64,000 nucleotides of DNA, from NCBI RefSeq assembly GCF_014698935.1, contig NZ_JACVMN010000002.1, forward strand, positions 868,001 to 932,000, written 5' to 3'. Positions within the stretch are counted from its first letter, which is position 1. Each line of letters begins with the position of its first letter. This document shows, piece by piece, positions 62,502 to 64,000 of this stretch. Position numbers and translations under genes: made by a program. The notes beneath the pieces were generated by a model. The model made no database searches and was not told where the DNA came from. It saw nothing but the letters and a program-made list of their open reading frames with translations. The stretch is from Flagellimonas sp. S3867. GTDB taxonomy: Bacteria; Bacteroidota; Bacteroidia; Flavobacteriales; Flavobacteriaceae.

Positions 62502-63746
62502 ATGCCACAGACCAACTTAGCCAACACCATTGATCATCTTTTCCGGAATGAATATGGGAAGATTGTGGCTGTGTTGACCAACAAGTTTGGAACCTCGTAT
62601 TTGGAACAAATTGAGGATGCCGCCCAGGACACGTTTATCAAAGCGATGCAAGTATGGGCCTATAAATCAGTTCCTGATAATCCAACTGCTTGGCTGTACA
62701 GAGTGGCTAGCAATGGCTTGATTGACGTACTTCGTCGTGAGAAAAAAAAGGATGTCTTGGAAGACCGGCAATTAAAGGAAGATGGCGATAATTTTTCGGC
62801 AATAGAGCCATCCTTGGACGATAGCATTTCCGACAGCCAATTAAAGATGATATTTGCGTGCTGCCATCCCTCACTATCTGAGGAGTATCAAATTATTTTA
62901 AGCTTAAAACTTATAGGCGGATTCAGCAATAAGGAGTTGGCCGAAGCTTTGTTGAAAAAAGAAGAGACCGTAGCCAAATCGTTCACTAGGGCAAAGAAAA
63001 AGTTTAGAACAGAAGTGCAGTTTTTGCAGATACCCGTACAAATGGGGCTTCAATCTCGGTTGTTCATAGTGTTGAGGGTAATCTACTTGCTCTTTTCCGA
63101 AGGATATTCGGCCACCACCGGTTCTCAAATGCTTAAAAGGGATATTTGTTATGAAGCTCTGCGGTTGGCATTATTGTTAAGAGAGAACAAATATTGTAAA
63201 CATGCTAATTTAGAAGCTTTGATTGCATTAATGTGTTTTCACTCATCCCGATTTGATGCGCGATTGGATGCGAATGGTGAATTGGTTACACTGGAATACC
63301 AGGATCGAACCAAATACAACACAGAACTAATAAAGATTGGAATCCATCATCTGGAAAGCTCGGGTACGGAGGATAAACTACCTTCCATTTATCATTTGGA
63401 AGCGGCCCGATCATTTTATCATTGTAAGGCAAAATCCTTTCAAAAAACCGATTGGAAAAGCATTTTGTATTTATACGACGTGCAATTAAAACAACAATAT
63501 TCATCCATGTTGGCATTGAACAGAATAGTGCCATTTGCCAAGATTCACGGAGCGGAAAAAGGTCTTAGAGAATTAAATGACCTTAATGACAAAAGAGATT
63601 TTAGCAAATCAGGATTATTCTATGCGATAAAGGCCGAGTTGCTACTGGAACTCAAGGCACCCAATTCCAACGCAACCTTAATACAGGCTATTGAACTAAC
63701 AGACAATGAGCTTGTTAAAAAACATCTTCAAAAAAAGTTGATCTAG
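62502..63746 (+). CDS. ECF42-type RNA polymerase sigma factor
   Basis: The 414-residue product has sigma region 2 (TIDHLFRNEYGKIVAVLTNK, IEDAAQDTFIKAMQVWAY, WLYRVASNGLIDVLRR) and region 4 (YQIILSLKLIGGFSNKELAE, KSFTRAKKKFR), then a long C-terminal extension of about 230 residues (the DUF6596-type tail, containing YLLFSEGYSATTG and LEALIALMCFHSSRFDARLD) that characterises the ECF42 group. Such sigma factors lack a classical anti-sigma and are linked to DGPF genes, as here. Its stop overlaps the convergent gene's stop in a CTAG. Confidence 0.92.
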   Translation: MPQTNLANTIDHLFRNEYGKIVAVLTNKFGTSYLEQIEDAAQDTFIKAMQVWAYKSVPDNPTAWLYRVASNGLIDVLRREKKKDVLEDRQLKEDGDNFSAIEPSLDDSISDSQLKMIFACCHPSLSEEYQIILSLKLIGGFSNKELAEALLKKEETVAKSFTRAKKKFRTEVQFLQIPVQMGLQSRLFIVLRVIYLLFSEGYSATTGSQMLKRDICYEALRLALLLRENKYCKHANLEALIALMCFHSSRFDARLDANGELVTLEYQDRTKYNTELIKIGIHHLESSGTEDKLPSIYHLEAARSFYHCKAKSFQKTDWKSILYLYDVQLKQQYSSMLALNRIVPFAKIHGAEKGLRELNDLNDKRDFSKSGLFYAIKAELLLELKAPNSNATLIQAIELTDNELVKKHLQKKLI

Positions 63747-64000
63747 ACCTTGATAAAAGTGCCTTTTTTGTACATATACCAAAGAAGCAAATAAAGAACG
63801 CCAAACCCACCGATGGAAAGTATCATTTGATAATACCCCCCAGAATACTGCTCCAATCCATATAAAAGAAAAGCTGCCACTTCACGGAAATTAATTACGT
63901 GTGAAAGCACGTAAGCTGTAATGGCATTCATGCCGATAACTTTTAATGGGAACGCCCATTTGCTTTTTCCTTTCACATCAACAACCCAATAAAACAAGGC
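63743..64000 (-). CDS. Membrane protein, C-terminus of a DUF5009/heparan-N-acetyltransferase-like protein (partial)
   Basis: The minus-strand frame is open to the end of the window and the start lies outside; 86 codons are visible. The product has hydrophobic segments (AITAYVLSHVINF, MILSIGGFGVLYLLLWYMY) and the phrase PLKVIGMNAITAYV, which resembles the acyltransferase-like DUF5009/HGSNAT proteins of Bacteroidota. Its stop overlaps the sigma gene's stop. Confidence 0.65.
   Translation of the reverse strand, partial: ALFYWVVDVKGKSKWAFPLKVIGMNAITAYVLSHVINFREVAAFLLYGLEQYSGGYYQMILSIGGFGVLYLLLWYMYKKGTFIKV

Noticed and set aside
1-64000. CRISPR arrays, insertion sequences, prophage, rRNA or tRNA genes
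   Set aside because: I looked for direct repeats with equal spacing, transposase motifs and RNA gene hallmarks and saw none; this was a reading by eye and not a search tool.

Overview
This is a low-GC chromosomal window from a Bacteroidota bacterium, most likely a marine member of the Flavobacteriaceae (Muricauda/Allomuricauda-like; that is an inference from gene content, not a proven placement). The evidence is many Bacteroidota-type lipoproteins with short N-termini ending in SCxxD/SCK lipoboxes, promoter -7 elements of the TAnnTTTG type, a SUF operon followed by a DUF2480 gene, a one-piece hybrid two-component regulator, a type IX secretion C-terminal domain on a subtilase, and DUF3078, DUF5916 and DUF6973 proteins. 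I see no rRNA, tRNA, CRISPR array, phage or insertion sequence.

Layout. 1-1849: two surface beta-propeller proteins (the first cut by the window edge). 1971-9519: SUF iron-sulfur cluster operon in the order sufA-like, sufB, an exported metallo-beta-lactamase-fold lipoprotein, sufC, sufD, sufS, sufE, sufT-like, DUF2480. 9525-11010: a lipoprotein gene (TIG + Ig-like + seven-repeat propeller) broken by a frameshift that lies exactly in one arm of a 19-bp perfect inverted repeat. 11165-12097: DUF3078 protein with a strong terminator. 12558-17072: a hybrid two-component regulator with a TPR sensor and two lipoproteins; a 13-bp sequence is repeated upstream of the regulator and upstream of the first lipoprotein. 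17075-23755: HflX, an EEP-family nuclease/phosphatase, a T9SS subtilase, a DnaQ-like exonuclease and a lipoprotein.

23752-34942 is a long minus-strand run of 13 tightly packed genes: hemA, hemC, hemD, hemE, a GNAT acetyltransferase, DUF6973, hemF, a PhzF-like isomerase, a thioredoxin-like protein, hemB, a serine hydrolase, a CNNM/CBS transporter-like protein and ogt. An AraC-type regulator diverges from hemA; hemH lies just beyond (37754) and a hemJ-like gene sits at 55819, so the window carries most of the glutamate-to-heme pathway (hemL and gltX are not here).

40178-48144 is a block of secreted small-molecule and sugar-related proteins (PQQ-type sugar dehydrogenase, lactonase-type propeller, NHL propeller, two NTF2-like proteins, a DUF5916 outer-membrane protein) with a 7TM AraC regulator. 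48240-52385 holds a LytTR regulator, two small charged coiled-coil envelope proteins, and a paired zinc-ribbon/SPFH gene set. 52607-64000 holds a sortilin/BNR propeller protein, hemJ, an NtrY-like sensor kinase, an enoyl-CoA hydratase, unknown exported proteins, a PA0069-type radical SAM protein with a palindrome over its promoter, and a YciI (DGPF) gene next to an ECF42-type sigma factor.

The most interesting signals are the inverted-repeat frameshift (10480-10668), the promoter-centred palindrome at 60880-60915, the MBL lipoprotein inside the SUF operon, the repeated 13-mer around the hybrid regulator, three different REP-like intergenic elements all starting with TGTCA, and the zinc-ribbon/SPFH pair.
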